Below, in pieces: positions 1 to 7,244 of a stretch of 28,204 bases of DNA; positions within the stretch are counted from its first letter, which is position 1; every line of letters starts with the position of its first letter. The translations under genes and the position numbers were made by a program. The DNA is from CAZVFX01 sp964626565 (GTDB lineage Bacteria; Myxococcota_A; UBA9042; CAIXZC01), in assembly GCA_964626565.1 (NCBI GenBank), contig CAZVFX010000091.1, forward strand, positions 1-28,204, written 5' to 3'. The notes beneath the pieces were generated by a model. The model was not told the DNA's origin and made no database searches. It was given only the letters and a program-made list of their open reading frames with translations.

Positions 1-162
1 CGGCTCTGCGGGCGGTTCTTCTTCCGCTTCGTCAAGATCGGGTACGACGTCATCCGGCTCTGCGGGCGGGTCTTCTTCAGCATCGTCCAGATCGGGAACG
101 ACATCATCCGGCTCTGCCGGCGGGTCTTCTTCAGCATCCTCCACATCTGAAATGAAAGCCTC
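1..162. repeat. 54-bp tandem repeat, left block
   Basis: Period-54 units start at 1, 55 and 109, each beginning CGGCTCTGC(G/C)GGCGG on the plus strand. The third unit loses similarity after about 145. The matching block right of the gap has unit starts at 382 and 436. Confidence 0.8.
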
Positions 163-192
163 CACGCAGCAAGTGGGTGGATAGTGTGAGAA
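1..192 (-). pseudogene. Fragment of acidic tandem-repeat protein (contig end)
   Basis: On the minus strand this is an open frame running off the left edge, closed upstream by a TAA at 193-195. It encodes about two and a half copies of an 18-residue acidic unit (D-V-V-P-D-L-D-x-A-E-E-x-P-P-A-E-P-x), 54 bp each; units begin at 1, 55 and 109 on the plus strand. The same unit lies on the other side of the N gap in the zinc-ribbon/GYF gene. This is therefore probably the continuation of that gene, or a second copy, separated by an unreliable join. The residues before the repeat (from about 142-192) do not resemble the unit. I cannot tell whether this is a true broken gene or an assembly artefact. 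Confidence 0.5.
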
Positions 193-358
193 TTATTGCT
201 TATAGAATGTTTGGGAAAGCGGTTTTGGGGGAATATTTTTGACGGTAGCAGGTTTTGTTGTTCCCGCGTAAACATGCTACCGGGGATGTTGGTGGACACG
301 ACCTGCCCCACGGTGGCACCTTTTTTCCTGCGCTGATCCCCCCTCCCGGTGCGATTTC
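181..358. other. Non-repeat stretch beside gap, no gene seen
   Basis: This sequence sits between the left repeat block and the N run and is visibly more AT-rich at 181-275 than the rest of the window. It holds an 8-bp inverted repeat, CGGTAGCA at 243-250 and TGCTACCG at 275-282. I see no convincing coding frame. It may be a contig end joined in the wrong place. Confidence 0.5.
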
Positions 359-368
359 NNNNNNNNNN
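359..368. other. Assembly gap of 10 Ns
   Basis: Ten consecutive N bases interrupt a tandemly repeated coding region, where short-read assemblies commonly break. The true length of the missing sequence is unknown. Confidence 0.98.
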
Positions 369-1137
369 GAACGACGTCTTCCGGCTCTGCCGGCGGTTCT
401 TCTTCCGCTTCGTCGAGATCTGGAACGACATCTTCCGGCTCTGCGGGCGGCTCTTCTTCTGCCTCCGCCTCTGCTTCAGGCTCTGCCTCAGGCTCTGCCG
501 GTGGCTCTTCTTCTGCCTCCGCCTCCGGTTCAGGCTCTGCCTCAGGCTCTGCCTCAGGCTCGGGCGGGGGCTCCTCCTCCATCTCTTCCAGATCGGGGAC
601 TACGGCTTCCGGCTCAGGCAGCGGTTCTTCTTCGAGGGCCGCAACGGGTTCGGGAGCGGGCTCATCGATGGTGTCCTCGGGGATCGACTCTTCCCGGGTG
701 GCCTCGTCCTCCGCCCCGTCATCGTCGATGTCGGGCCCCAATTCCATGGTGCGCTCCGGGAATTCCTCGCCCGGCTCGGGCGGCATCACATCTTCGGGGT
801 CGGCCTCGGGAGCGGGAAGTTCGGCCAGGTCCAATTCGTCGATTTCCGCGGCCGGGGCCCACTCGGCCATACCCGCCTTCCAGACCAACGCATCGGCGGC
901 CAGTGTGCTGTCCGCGAACATGGCCTTCAGCTCGGCGAGGGTTGCCGGGCCTTTCTGGTCGGCGCCCACTGCATAGAACCACTCGGGTTCCGCCTCCGCC
1001 TCTCGCTTTTCCTTGAGACGTATGGCAAGGACTGAACGGCAGTTCTGACAGCGTACCTTCACCTTTCCCGTCTTGCCTTCCAACTTCTCATCGGGAATGA
1101 CGTAGACGCTCTTGCATTTAGTACAACGAATCTTCAT
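369..1137 (-). CDS. MJ0042-type zinc-ribbon / GYF_2 protein with acidic repeat tail (3' end lost in gap)
   Basis: Residues 1-40 form an MJ0042-type zinc ribbon with two CxxC pairs (CTKC and CQNC). Residues about 50-100 resemble a GYF_2 domain (WFYAVGADQKGP, then VWKAGMAEWAPA). The rest is a long acidic Glu/Pro/Ala-rich low-complexity region that becomes 18-residue repeats before the gap. This architecture recurs in Myxococcota-type genomes, and the role is unknown; GYF_2 domains are thought to mediate protein contacts. The ATG at 1137 was chosen because GAGGGAAG lies just upstream and the protein then begins directly with the zinc ribbon. The longer upstream frame is unlikely to be translated. 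The C-terminus is not determined. Confidence 0.8.
382..600. repeat. 54-bp repeat and degenerate Glu/Pro/Ala codon repeats
   Basis: Two 54-bp units start at 382 and 436. They are followed at about 450-600 by shorter degenerate 6- to 12-bp repeats encoding Glu-Pro-Glu-Ala and Glu-Glu-Pro-Pro-Ala-Glu-Pro strings in the zinc-ribbon/GYF gene. Confidence 0.8.
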
Positions 1138-1174
1138 CGGTCTTCCCTCACTATGCGCGCACAAAACCTGCGTA

Positions 1175-1203
1175 AGAATAGTACACGTCAATACTTTTGG
1201 CAA
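1175..1203 (-). promoter_or_regulatory. Candidate sigma70-type promoter for the zinc-ribbon/GYF gene
   Basis: On the minus strand, TTGCCA (1203-1198), a 17-nt spacer and TATTCT (1180-1175) lie about 38 nt upstream of the ATG at 1137. Each box matches the consensus at five of six positions or nearly so. This is a sequence match only. Confidence 0.5.
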
Positions 1204-1292
1204 CTGCAAAGAGCCGCCTACAACACCTTCAAAGTACTACAAGACATGGGGATACGAGCGCGGCGCGTTGAAGTTCTAATTCCGAGGTCCGG

Positions 1293-2438
1293 CTACTTCC
1301 GCTCGTTCGGCGTGATTGGGCGCAGTTTGAACCACGGCTTCGGATTCTGGGCGATGCGGTGCTCTCTGAACTCAAAGTAGAGGTAGGGCAGCTCCTTGCC
1401 GGGACGATCGCTTTTGACTGTGGCGATGGGGTGTCCGCGGGCCACCGGGTCGCCTTTCAGCACCAGAGTCTGGCGGATGTTCGCGTATACCGTGTGGTAC
1501 TCATGGCCGTGGTCAACTATGATGGTCAAGCCGAAGCCGGGAACTTCACCCATGAAGACGACCACGCCGTCGGAAGGGACCCGCACGTAGGCGGTGTCCG
1601 TGGCTTGCTTCTTCTTACCTTTGACGAAGGGTACGAGGATCCAGCCGCGCACCATCTTCTCCGTACCGTACGGATCCTCGGGAAGCTTCTCGAAGCCCTT
1701 GATTACACGACCGGGGCTGATGGGGATCTGCAACTGCTTCTTCCCCCGCAGTTCAGCCAGGTTGTCAGCGGTCGCCAGCATTTCGGCCGCCTTTTCCCCA
1801 GCGTCGCCGGCACTTCCATCGAGGGCCTCGCCGCCCGCAGTCATGAAGAGGCTCTCAATGGCCGCTATCTTCGAGATCCGCTCCGCCAGCTCCCGCTTTT
1901 TCCGCGTCGTTACCGCCTGCAGTTCATCGATCTCCTGGAGCAACGCTTCCCGGCGGGAATTCAGCGCTTCCAACTCCCGGGTCATGGCCCCTTCCTTCCG
2001 GTCCAGCTGCTTTTTCTCCTGCACCAGCGACGCGAGCCGTTGAGCCAGGTTGGCGGTGATGAGGCGGATCTGGCGGCGGTAGACGTGGAGGTCGTGGTAT
2101 TTCATGGTGGAGAACAGGAGGAACAGGTCATCCGGTTCTTTCATGCGCACCATGCTCCGAAGGATCTTCTCGATCTGGGCGGCTGTGGTGTCCAGCTTCC
2201 GGCCGGCCAGAGAGAGCTGCTCCTGTACGCCCGCCAGTTTGGCCTCAAGAGTCTCCCGCCGTCGAGTCAGGGCGCGGCGCTTTCGAGCAAGCTGCTCCAG
2301 GTCCCTCTCCAGGGTATTGACCACCTCGAGCAGCATCCGCCCTTTGCCATCCAGCACCGGCATCTGCTGAGCAGTTGAGTCCACGGCCGAAGAGACAAAG
2401 ATCACTCCGGTCACGAACAGTTGTAGAACTGTTCTCAT
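1293..2438 (-). CDS. envC: EnvC-like murein hydrolase activator (degenerate LytM/M23 domain)
   Basis: A 381-residue exported protein: signal peptide at 1-24, a long heptad-rich coiled coil at about 35-195, and a C-terminal LytM/M23 domain at about 284-370. The domain lacks the usual zinc ligands: no leading HxxxD, YANI where active enzymes have YAH, and YLYFE where they have HLHFE. E. coli EnvC has the same kind of change and does not cut murein; it activates amidases under FtsEX control. The end, LYFEFREHRIAQNPKPWF, is very EnvC-like. The ATG at 2438 overlaps the ftsX stop in an ATGA junction, implying translational coupling. The predicted role is FtsEX-gated activation of septal amidases in the periplasm. 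Confidence 0.88.
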   Translation of the reverse strand: MRTVLQLFVTGVIFVSSAVDSTAQQMPVLDGKGRMLLEVVNTLERDLEQLARKRRALTRRRETLEAKLAGVQEQLSLAGRKLDTTAAQIEKILRSMVRMKEPDDLFLLFSTMKYHDLHVYRRQIRLITANLAQRLASLVQEKKQLDRKEGAMTRELEALNSRREALLQEIDELQAVTTRKKRELAERISKIAAIESLFMTAGGEALDGSAGDAGEKAAEMLATADNLAELRGKKQLQIPISPGRVIKGFEKLPEDPYGTEKMVRGWILVPFVKGKKKQATDTAYVRVPSDGVVVFMGEVPGFGLTIIVDHGHEYHTVYANIRQTLVLKGDPVARGHPIATVKSDRPGKELPYLYFEFREHRIAQNPKPWFKLRPITPNERK

Positions 2439-3346
2439 TTTGTAAGCCTGAGATAACGAGCCATGCCCAGCGCGCTGCCCAGCAGCCCCAGACCGACCCC
2501 TCCTACGACGAACCAGGCTATAACACCCTGAGGAAGCAGGTTCACGGGCACCTGCAGCAGCAGGTCGCCCCGTAGGGTGGCCATCAACTGGCGCTGCATG
2601 AGCCATACGGAAACGAACGCGAGACCTCCGGCAAGCAGACCCTGAATTATCCCCTCAAGGTAGTGAGGGATGCGGATGAAATTCTTGGTGGCTCCCACCA
2701 GCAGGAGGATTTCTATTTCCTCCTTCCTACCCTCAACGATCAGCCGGGTGGTCGTAATAACGAAAAACAGGGCGGCCAGAACGATTACGAGGCTGATGAA
2801 GATGCCCAGCCGCTTAGCCCCTTGCAGTAGCGAAAAAGCGACCGCTATTTTCTCCGACCCGAACAGCACCTCGTCTACTCCCTGGACGTCCGCCAACGAT
2901 GCGAACCACTCAACCAGTTTCTCCACCCGCTCCTCACTGAGGCGGTCTACGTCCAGTCTCACCTCCAGGTACGGTTGTGCGGGAATGAGGTCCGCATCAA
3001 GCTCCTCAACCAACTCCTTGGGTAGCAGGTTCAGGTTGCGATCCCGGTCCTCCGCTTCTGAGTGAAACTTGACCTCGTCCACCTCGGCCCATTGGCCCTC
3101 GATGACCTTCACCAGGTCGTCGGCCAGTGGTGCGGTGACATCCTCTTCGAGGTAGACGGTGAGTTGCAGTCCCCCTGCCATGCGGTCAACCAGCGAGTTG
3201 GCCTTCCACATGAAGAGCCCCAGGAAACCCACCAGGATGAGTGACACGGAGAGAGTAAGGATGCCGACGGCTGAGTACAGGGGATGCCTGGTGAGGTTCA
3301 CCAGAGCTTCCCTGACAAAATAGCCGACCCTCCTAAACGCGCTCAC
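2435..3346 (-). CDS. ftsX: Cell division permease FtsX
   Basis: A 303-residue FtsX-family protein with a cytoplasmic N-terminus, TM1 at about 23-47, a large periplasmic loop of about 110 residues (the region expected to contact EnvC), and three more TM segments in the C-terminal half. That is the four-TM FtsX layout. The chosen start is GTG at 3346, preceded at good spacing by GGGAGACGAAA. A GTG at 3370 is also possible but has a poorly placed ribosome site. The start lies 14 nt inside the end of ftsE and the stop overlaps envC, so the three genes form one operon. With FtsE it forms a type VII ABC system that transmits ATP hydrolysis to EnvC. Confidence 0.9.
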   Translation of the reverse strand: MSAFRRVGYFVREALVNLTRHPLYSAVGILTLSVSLILVGFLGLFMWKANSLVDRMAGGLQLTVYLEEDVTAPLADDLVKVIEGQWAEVDEVKFHSEAEDRDRNLNLLPKELVEELDADLIPAQPYLEVRLDVDRLSEERVEKLVEWFASLADVQGVDEVLFGSEKIAVAFSLLQGAKRLGIFISLVIVLAALFFVITTTRLIVEGRKEEIEILLLVGATKNFIRIPHYLEGIIQGLLAGGLAFVSVWLMQRQLMATLRGDLLLQVPVNLLPQGVIAWFVVGGVGLGLLGSALGMARYLRLTK

Positions 3347-4028
3347 TTTCGTCTCCCGTGATGTACTCACCGGTCGCCGTGCCGCCTTCCAGCCTGATGC
3401 AGCGGGCGCGGTACCGGTTCATCAACCTGGCGTCATGGGTCGCCACCATCACCGTCGAGCCGCGGCGGTGAGACTCCATGAGCAGGTCCATTACTTCCAC
3501 GCTCAGCTTCGGGTCCAGGTTGCCCGTGGGCTCGTCCGCCACCAGCAACGGCGGATCGTTGACCACTGCACGGGCAATAGCCACTCGTTGTTGCTCCCCT
3601 CCCGAGAGCATTCTCGGGTAGTGTCGAGCCAGTCGCTGCAGCCCCAGGATTTCCAACACCTGTCCCACCCGCGACTGAATGTCCTTCGAGGACAGACCCA
3701 ACACTTCCAAGGTCACTGCGACGTTTTCGAACACGGTGCGGGACTGGATGAGCCGGAAATCCTGAAACACCACCCCGATGTTTCGCCGCAGAAATGGTAT
3801 TGCAGACTCCCGCAGAGCCGCCACGTTGCGCCGGGCCACCATGAGCTGGCCGTTGGTTGGTTTCTCGTCAGCAAACAGCAGCTTCATTACAGTGGTCTTG
3901 CCCGCCCCGGAAGGGCCGGTGATGAACAGGAATTCACCTTCCTCCATGTCGAAGGACAGGTTGTCGAGTGCAATGGTCCCCCCGGGATATCGCTTGGTGA
4001 CCTTGATGAATGAAACCATTGCCCCCAT
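3333..4028 (-). CDS. ftsE: Cell division ATP-binding protein FtsE
   Basis: A complete 231-residue ABC ATPase. Visible motifs are Walker A GPSGAGKTT (38-46), the Q-loop glutamine in VVFQD (Q89), signature LSGGEQQRVAIARA (from 141), Walker B LLVADEPTGNLD (D165/E166) and the switch His in VATHD (H198). The N-terminus (VSFIKVTKRYPGGTIALDNLSF) is typical of FtsE. The ATG at 4028 is preferred because GGAGAG lies 9 nt upstream; the ATG at 4019 is the alternative. It overlaps ftsX. It acts at the cytoplasmic face of the division site and drives FtsX and EnvC. Confidence 0.93.
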   Translation of the reverse strand: MGAMVSFIKVTKRYPGGTIALDNLSFDMEEGEFLFITGPSGAGKTTVMKLLFADEKPTNGQLMVARRNVAALRESAIPFLRRNIGVVFQDFRLIQSRTVFENVAVTLEVLGLSSKDIQSRVGQVLEILGLQRLARHYPRMLSGGEQQRVAIARAVVNDPPLLVADEPTGNLDPKLSVEVMDLLMESHRRGSTVMVATHDARLMNRYRARCIRLEGGTATGEYITGDESERV

Positions 4029-4062
4029 GGGTGTGCACTCTCCACATGAATTACGGTCTGGT

Positions 4063-4091
4063 ATTCTAGATGCGATCAGTGATCTCGTCAA
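4063..4091 (-). promoter_or_regulatory. Candidate sigma70-type promoter of ftsE-ftsX-envC
   Basis: On the minus strand, TTGACG (4091-4086), a 17-nt spacer and TAGAAT (4068-4063) lie 35 nt upstream of the ftsE ATG. Box quality, spacing and position are all good. There has been no experimental test. Confidence 0.6.
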
Positions 4092-4239
4092 AGGAAAAGG
4101 CGCGGGCATAGTCGATGACGAAGCAAGACAGTTTTGCCGGTCGCCTGTGTTCTTGGAAGCGAATTCGAGGGATGACATTGACTGGCAGCCTCCGGCCGGT
4201 TGACGTACAATGCCATTCGCAACGTATGAGGTTTGGCTG

Positions 4240-4851
4240 ATGAAAAGGACACACTTGCTGATGGCGTTTTCCGGATGGTTGGCGTTCTTCTTCCTGGCTT
4301 TTTGCACTTCCGCAGGAGTCTCCGTGGATGTGACTGTGGGGGAAGGCGGGGTCGCAACGGCTGACGCGGCGGAAGCGGATCCCGGCGCAGACGGGACCCT
4401 GCGGGTGGTGGACGCCGACGGTCGACTGGTGGGGGCGCTGGTCTCACGGACCCACCTCCACTACGACGGCAGCGAGCTTTACGACGCAGTCCAGGTCTAC
4501 AACCCGGCCAGCGGTCTCTTCTTCTCCATCCGCATGTCCAACTCCGAGGTTCTGTTGCCGGCTAAAGTGCTGTTCACCAAAGGCAACTGCAACGGCGAAG
4601 CCGCCATTCGGGCCACCTGTCCGGACTGCGTGTCGGGCTACGACCTGGGCTTCGCACGCAAAGGGACCTGGTATCGCATCGAAGGGGGCGCAGAACGAGT
4701 CCAGGTCGGCTACTCCTCCTACCTTCCGCCCGAACCGGGCTCAATCTGTGCGGGCCACGGCATGTCTACGTCCTATGGCTACCCGGTAACAAAATTGGAT
4801 GCTTCGGAGTCGCCGGGCGAGTTCACTCCGCCCCTGAAATTTGCCTGGTGA
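4240..4851 (+). CDS. Predicted exported protein of unknown function
   Basis: A 203-residue protein that I do not recognise. The N-terminus has Lys/Arg followed by a hydrophobic stretch (about 8-28) ending LAFCTSAG. The Cys could suggest a lipoprotein, but Phe at -1 breaks the lipobox, so a plain signal peptide or membrane anchor is equally likely. The mature part has Cys in NCNG, CPDC and SICAG contexts that could form disulfides. It contains a beta-rich stretch beginning LRVVDADGRLVGALVSRTHL. The ATG at 4240 is supported by GAGG 8 nt upstream; an in-frame ATG at 4210 lacks this. Confidence 0.7.
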   Translation: MKRTHLLMAFSGWLAFFFLAFCTSAGVSVDVTVGEGGVATADAAEADPGADGTLRVVDADGRLVGALVSRTHLHYDGSELYDAVQVYNPASGLFFSIRMSNSEVLLPAKVLFTKGNCNGEAAIRATCPDCVSGYDLGFARKGTWYRIEGGAERVQVGYSSYLPPEPGSICAGHGMSTSYGYPVTKLDASESPGEFTPPLKFAW

Positions 4852-4895
4852 GGCATCCTGGATTTCTATCGGCACACGATGTATCGGTTACTTTT

Positions 4896-4924
4896 TTGAC
4901 GCTCCCCGGGCGCGGCCGCATAAT
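4896..4924 (+). promoter_or_regulatory. Candidate sigma70-type promoter for the J-domain gene
   Basis: TTGACG (4896-4901), a 17-nt spacer and CATAAT (4919-4924) lie 43 nt before the ATG at 4968. Both boxes differ from consensus at one position. Confidence 0.6.
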
Positions 4925-4967
4925 ACGTGGCGGCTAGAGGTTTCTTGTGCCGGTGGGAGCGTCGAGA

Positions 4968-6176
4968 ATGAGCGAAAACGAATGCAAGGTGGAGGGACGG
5001 ACACCTCTCACCGTGGTCCTGGGCGACATTTACACCGGAAAGCGCACCGGCACTCTGAAGGTGCTCGAGGGTAGCAGCGACTATCCCGCGTTCGTTTTCT
5101 GGTTCAAGAGGGGTTTCCCCTGCTTTTCATATTCCCGACACCAGGTGGGGCTGTTGGGCGACCAGTTCGACGGCAAAAAGAAGAAGCTCATTAACAAGTT
5201 CGTGCGTAAGGCTCGCAAGCGTCCTGCCGCCGAAGGGAAACTGCTGGGGCAACTGCTGCTTGGGGAGTCGCTGGTGGGCATGGAGGAGTTGGAGCGAGCC
5301 CTTGAAGCCCAGATCGCGGGCCGCCTCCTGTCTTGTGCAGGAACGGTCAACGCCCGCTTCGAATTTGTGGGCGGCATGGCCGAGTTCGGCGTGGTCCCGC
5401 TGTCAAGCCCCCTCCTGAATCCCTTAGGGGTTGCGGCCAAAGCGGCGGCGGCAGGCTCACTCAGGCAATTCAGCGATTACGTAGTCTCCAAAGCTTCCGG
5501 CCCCATGGTCAGAATGGCCGAAGGGCGGCGCATACCCAACCCGCTGCGGAGGCAGCTCTCAGAGGGGCTCATCACTTCCCTCGTCGAGGAGCAGAACGTG
5601 GAGCGGACGCTGCAATCACCCACCCGCGCCAGAGCCCTCGCCTTCCTCATCGCTTTCGGCTACGTGGAGTTTGTGGAAAAGCAGCGGGTCGCTCCCGTTC
5701 CCGCAACTCCCCCGGCCATTGAAGAGGTGGATTTGCTCTCCTATCTCGTAGGCCTGAAGCGCCGCGGCGCAGGGTTCTACGAGTTGCTCGGTCTGCCTAT
5801 GGATGCGTCACGCAGCCTGGTGAAAAGCCGTTACCGTGAAATCGCGTTTGAAATACACCCCGACCGGGTAACCGCGGATAAGTCTGCAGCCTCACGGGAA
5901 GTGTTCGCGTTGGTGGTTGAAGGTTACCATACACTCTCCAAAGAGCGGCTGCGCACAGCTTACGACCGCACCGTGGTACTGTCCGGAACGTGGAAGAACA
6001 TTGGGGATATTCGCATCGTTGTCCGCCAGTTGGAGAGGCGCCGGGAGCTTCTCGCCAGGCTGCGCCTGGGCGACCTCGCCCTGGAGTACAGCCGCATGAT
6101 CGCGACCCTGAGCGTTGGCCCCACCGCAGCCGGCACCATGTATCGGGATGAAGAGTCCCACCGGGTCCCCAGTTGA
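4968..6176 (+). CDS. DUF4388-like / J-domain (DnaJ-like) protein
   Basis: A 402-residue cytoplasmic protein. Residues about 10-65 resemble the DUF4388 (PATAN-type) effector module: TGTLKVLEGS, then VFWFKRGFPCFSY. Residues about 92-115 (LGQLLLGESLVGMEELERALEAQ) match the short helical segment seen at the start of GspE/PilB ATPases. A J domain spans about 269-334 with the diagnostic HPD tripeptide at 297-299, so an Hsp70 partner is expected. No Gly/Phe-rich or zinc-finger region of a full DnaJ is present. Similar mixes occur in delta-type proteobacteria next to signalling genes. The ATG at 4968 has GGGAG 8 nt upstream. The stop overlaps the following TTG start. Confidence 0.78.
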   Translation: MSENECKVEGRTPLTVVLGDIYTGKRTGTLKVLEGSSDYPAFVFWFKRGFPCFSYSRHQVGLLGDQFDGKKKKLINKFVRKARKRPAAEGKLLGQLLLGESLVGMEELERALEAQIAGRLLSCAGTVNARFEFVGGMAEFGVVPLSSPLLNPLGVAAKAAAAGSLRQFSDYVVSKASGPMVRMAEGRRIPNPLRRQLSEGLITSLVEEQNVERTLQSPTRARALAFLIAFGYVEFVEKQRVAPVPATPPAIEEVDLLSYLVGLKRRGAGFYELLGLPMDASRSLVKSRYREIAFEIHPDRVTADKSAASREVFALVVEGYHTLSKERLRTAYDRTVVLSGTWKNIGDIRIVVRQLERRRELLARLRLGDLALEYSRMIATLSVGPTAAGTMYRDEESHRVPS

Positions 6177-6805
6177 CCGCAGGGCAGAGGGACGATACGG
6201 AGACCATCGCGTTGGCCGACGCATCCGCTGCCGCCGCGGTGATGCTCAAGCGCCGCAGTCATCGCCGCTTCATCGAAGGAACAATCCCCACCGGTGGGTT
6301 CGAATACATACGGAACTGCATCGACGCCGGGGCGAGAACACTGGGCATAAAAGGCGCCACGGTGCTGCTGGAAACCGATCCTGCAAACGCGGCCGCACTG
6401 TGCAAGGCTTCCACCAGGGGGGTAATTGGCCGGTTCGGCAACCCGTGGATGACTCGCTGGCCGGTGCAGGGTTTCCTCACCGTTTGCATCGACCGCTCCT
6501 TGAGCTTCGATCGGGAAGGAATGTCTCTGGCCCTGGTCGAGGCCGGCATGCTCATGGAAATCGCAGTGCTGGCCGCAGCGGAAAAGGAGATCGCTACCTG
6601 CTGGGTCGCAGCTATTGAAATGAAAGGGCTCGGGAAAGTGCTCGAATTGCCTCCCGGCCACGAGGTGGTTTCCGCATCTCCCCTTGGCCTGCCCGCGGCC
6701 GCGCCCGCCGGCTTCAACTACGACTCTGTGCTGCGGCGGTTGGTGAGCAGCAAGCGGAAGCCGGTAGAGTTCTTCCATACCGTCGATGAGATTGCTCATG
6801 AGTGA
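6173..6805 (+). CDS. Nitroreductase-family protein (subunit-like half A)
   Basis: A 210-residue protein with the family's N-terminal FMN-phosphate motif, RRSHRRF (27-33), and a long helix (VEAGMLMEIAVLAAAEKEIATCWVA) equivalent to the conserved G-A-x-x-N-L-x-L-x-A-x-x-x-G-L-G helix. The usual A-P-S-x-x-N-x-Q-x-W motif is not recognisable; the corresponding region reads GVIGRFGNPWMTRWP. The TTG at 6173 shares a TTGA junction with the upstream stop. The ribosome site is weak, so the start is uncertain, and an ATG at 6241 would still keep the RRS motif. The next gene carries the motif missing here, suggesting that the two products act together, perhaps as a heterodimer. The substrate is unknown. 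Confidence 0.72.
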   Translation: MTAGQRDDTETIALADASAAAAVMLKRRSHRRFIEGTIPTGGFEYIRNCIDAGARTLGIKGATVLLETDPANAAALCKASTRGVIGRFGNPWMTRWPVQGFLTVCIDRSLSFDREGMSLALVEAGMLMEIAVLAAAEKEIATCWVAAIEMKGLGKVLELPPGHEVVSASPLGLPAAAPAGFNYDSVLRRLVSSKRKPVEFFHTVDEIAHE

Positions 6806-7244
6806 TACAGTTTTAACCCTGCTGGCCGTCGCTCCGGAGGGGCTCAGGCAGTGCACCGACGAAGACGTCCGTCACCTGATGCTGGTCGCGCGCATGGCCC
6901 CTTCCGCAGAGAACTACCAGACCTGGCGCTTCGTGCAGGTCGAAGATGCGAAGCGCAAAGCCGCGGTGCTCGACGCACTCACCGCTCCCGAGGCGCAGCA
7001 ATTCTCGAACTGTTCCTATCTTTTCGTGCTCGGCGGGGTGAAAAAGACACCGGCGTGGCGAATCCCGGACCAGCCGTTCATCGCCACCAACGGGGGCATT
7101 GCGTTGTCTCACGCCTGGCTGCTGGCTCGGGAAAAAAAGATCGGGTTCCGATACACGCTCAGCTTTGATGAAGAGGCGGTCGCGGCGGCCGTGGGCCGGC
7201 GTAAGAAAGGCACTCGCTTTCTGGCGGTGCTGGGCCTGGACTAG
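6798..7244 (+). CDS. Short nitroreductase-like protein (subunit-like half B)
   Basis: A 148-residue protein, short for the family (usually about 170-220). It has the conserved ARMAPSAENYQTWRFVQVED segment (A-P-S-A at 34-37, N39, Q41, W43) and the later helix ATNGGIALSHAWLLAREKKIG. It lacks the N-terminal R-R-S-x-R motif found in the gene before it. The ATG at 6798 overlaps the end of half A by 8 nt, so the two are probably co-translated; an ATG at 6786 is also in frame. The stop codon shares a CTAG with the malQ stop on the other strand. Whether it binds flavin alone is doubtful. Confidence 0.7.
   Translation: MSDTVLTLLAVAPEGLRQCTDEDVRHLMLVARMAPSAENYQTWRFVQVEDAKRKAAVLDALTAPEAQQFSNCSYLFVLGGVKKTPAWRIPDQPFIATNGGIALSHAWLLAREKKIGFRYTLSFDEEAVAAAVGRRKKGTRFLAVLGLD

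Noticed and set aside
1359..2378. 339-residue plus-strand frame
   Set aside because: It is the complement of envC, which has clear family motifs and operon context. The antisense product shows no recognisable domain.
4178..4211. TTGACT and TACAAT as a promoter for the 4240 gene
   Set aside because: The spacer is 22 nt, too long for a sigma70 promoter, and the alternative TTGACG at 4200 has no good -10.
5960..6856. 298-residue minus-strand frame
   Set aside because: It crosses the end of the J-domain gene and the first nitroreductase gene. No ribosome site or domain was seen.
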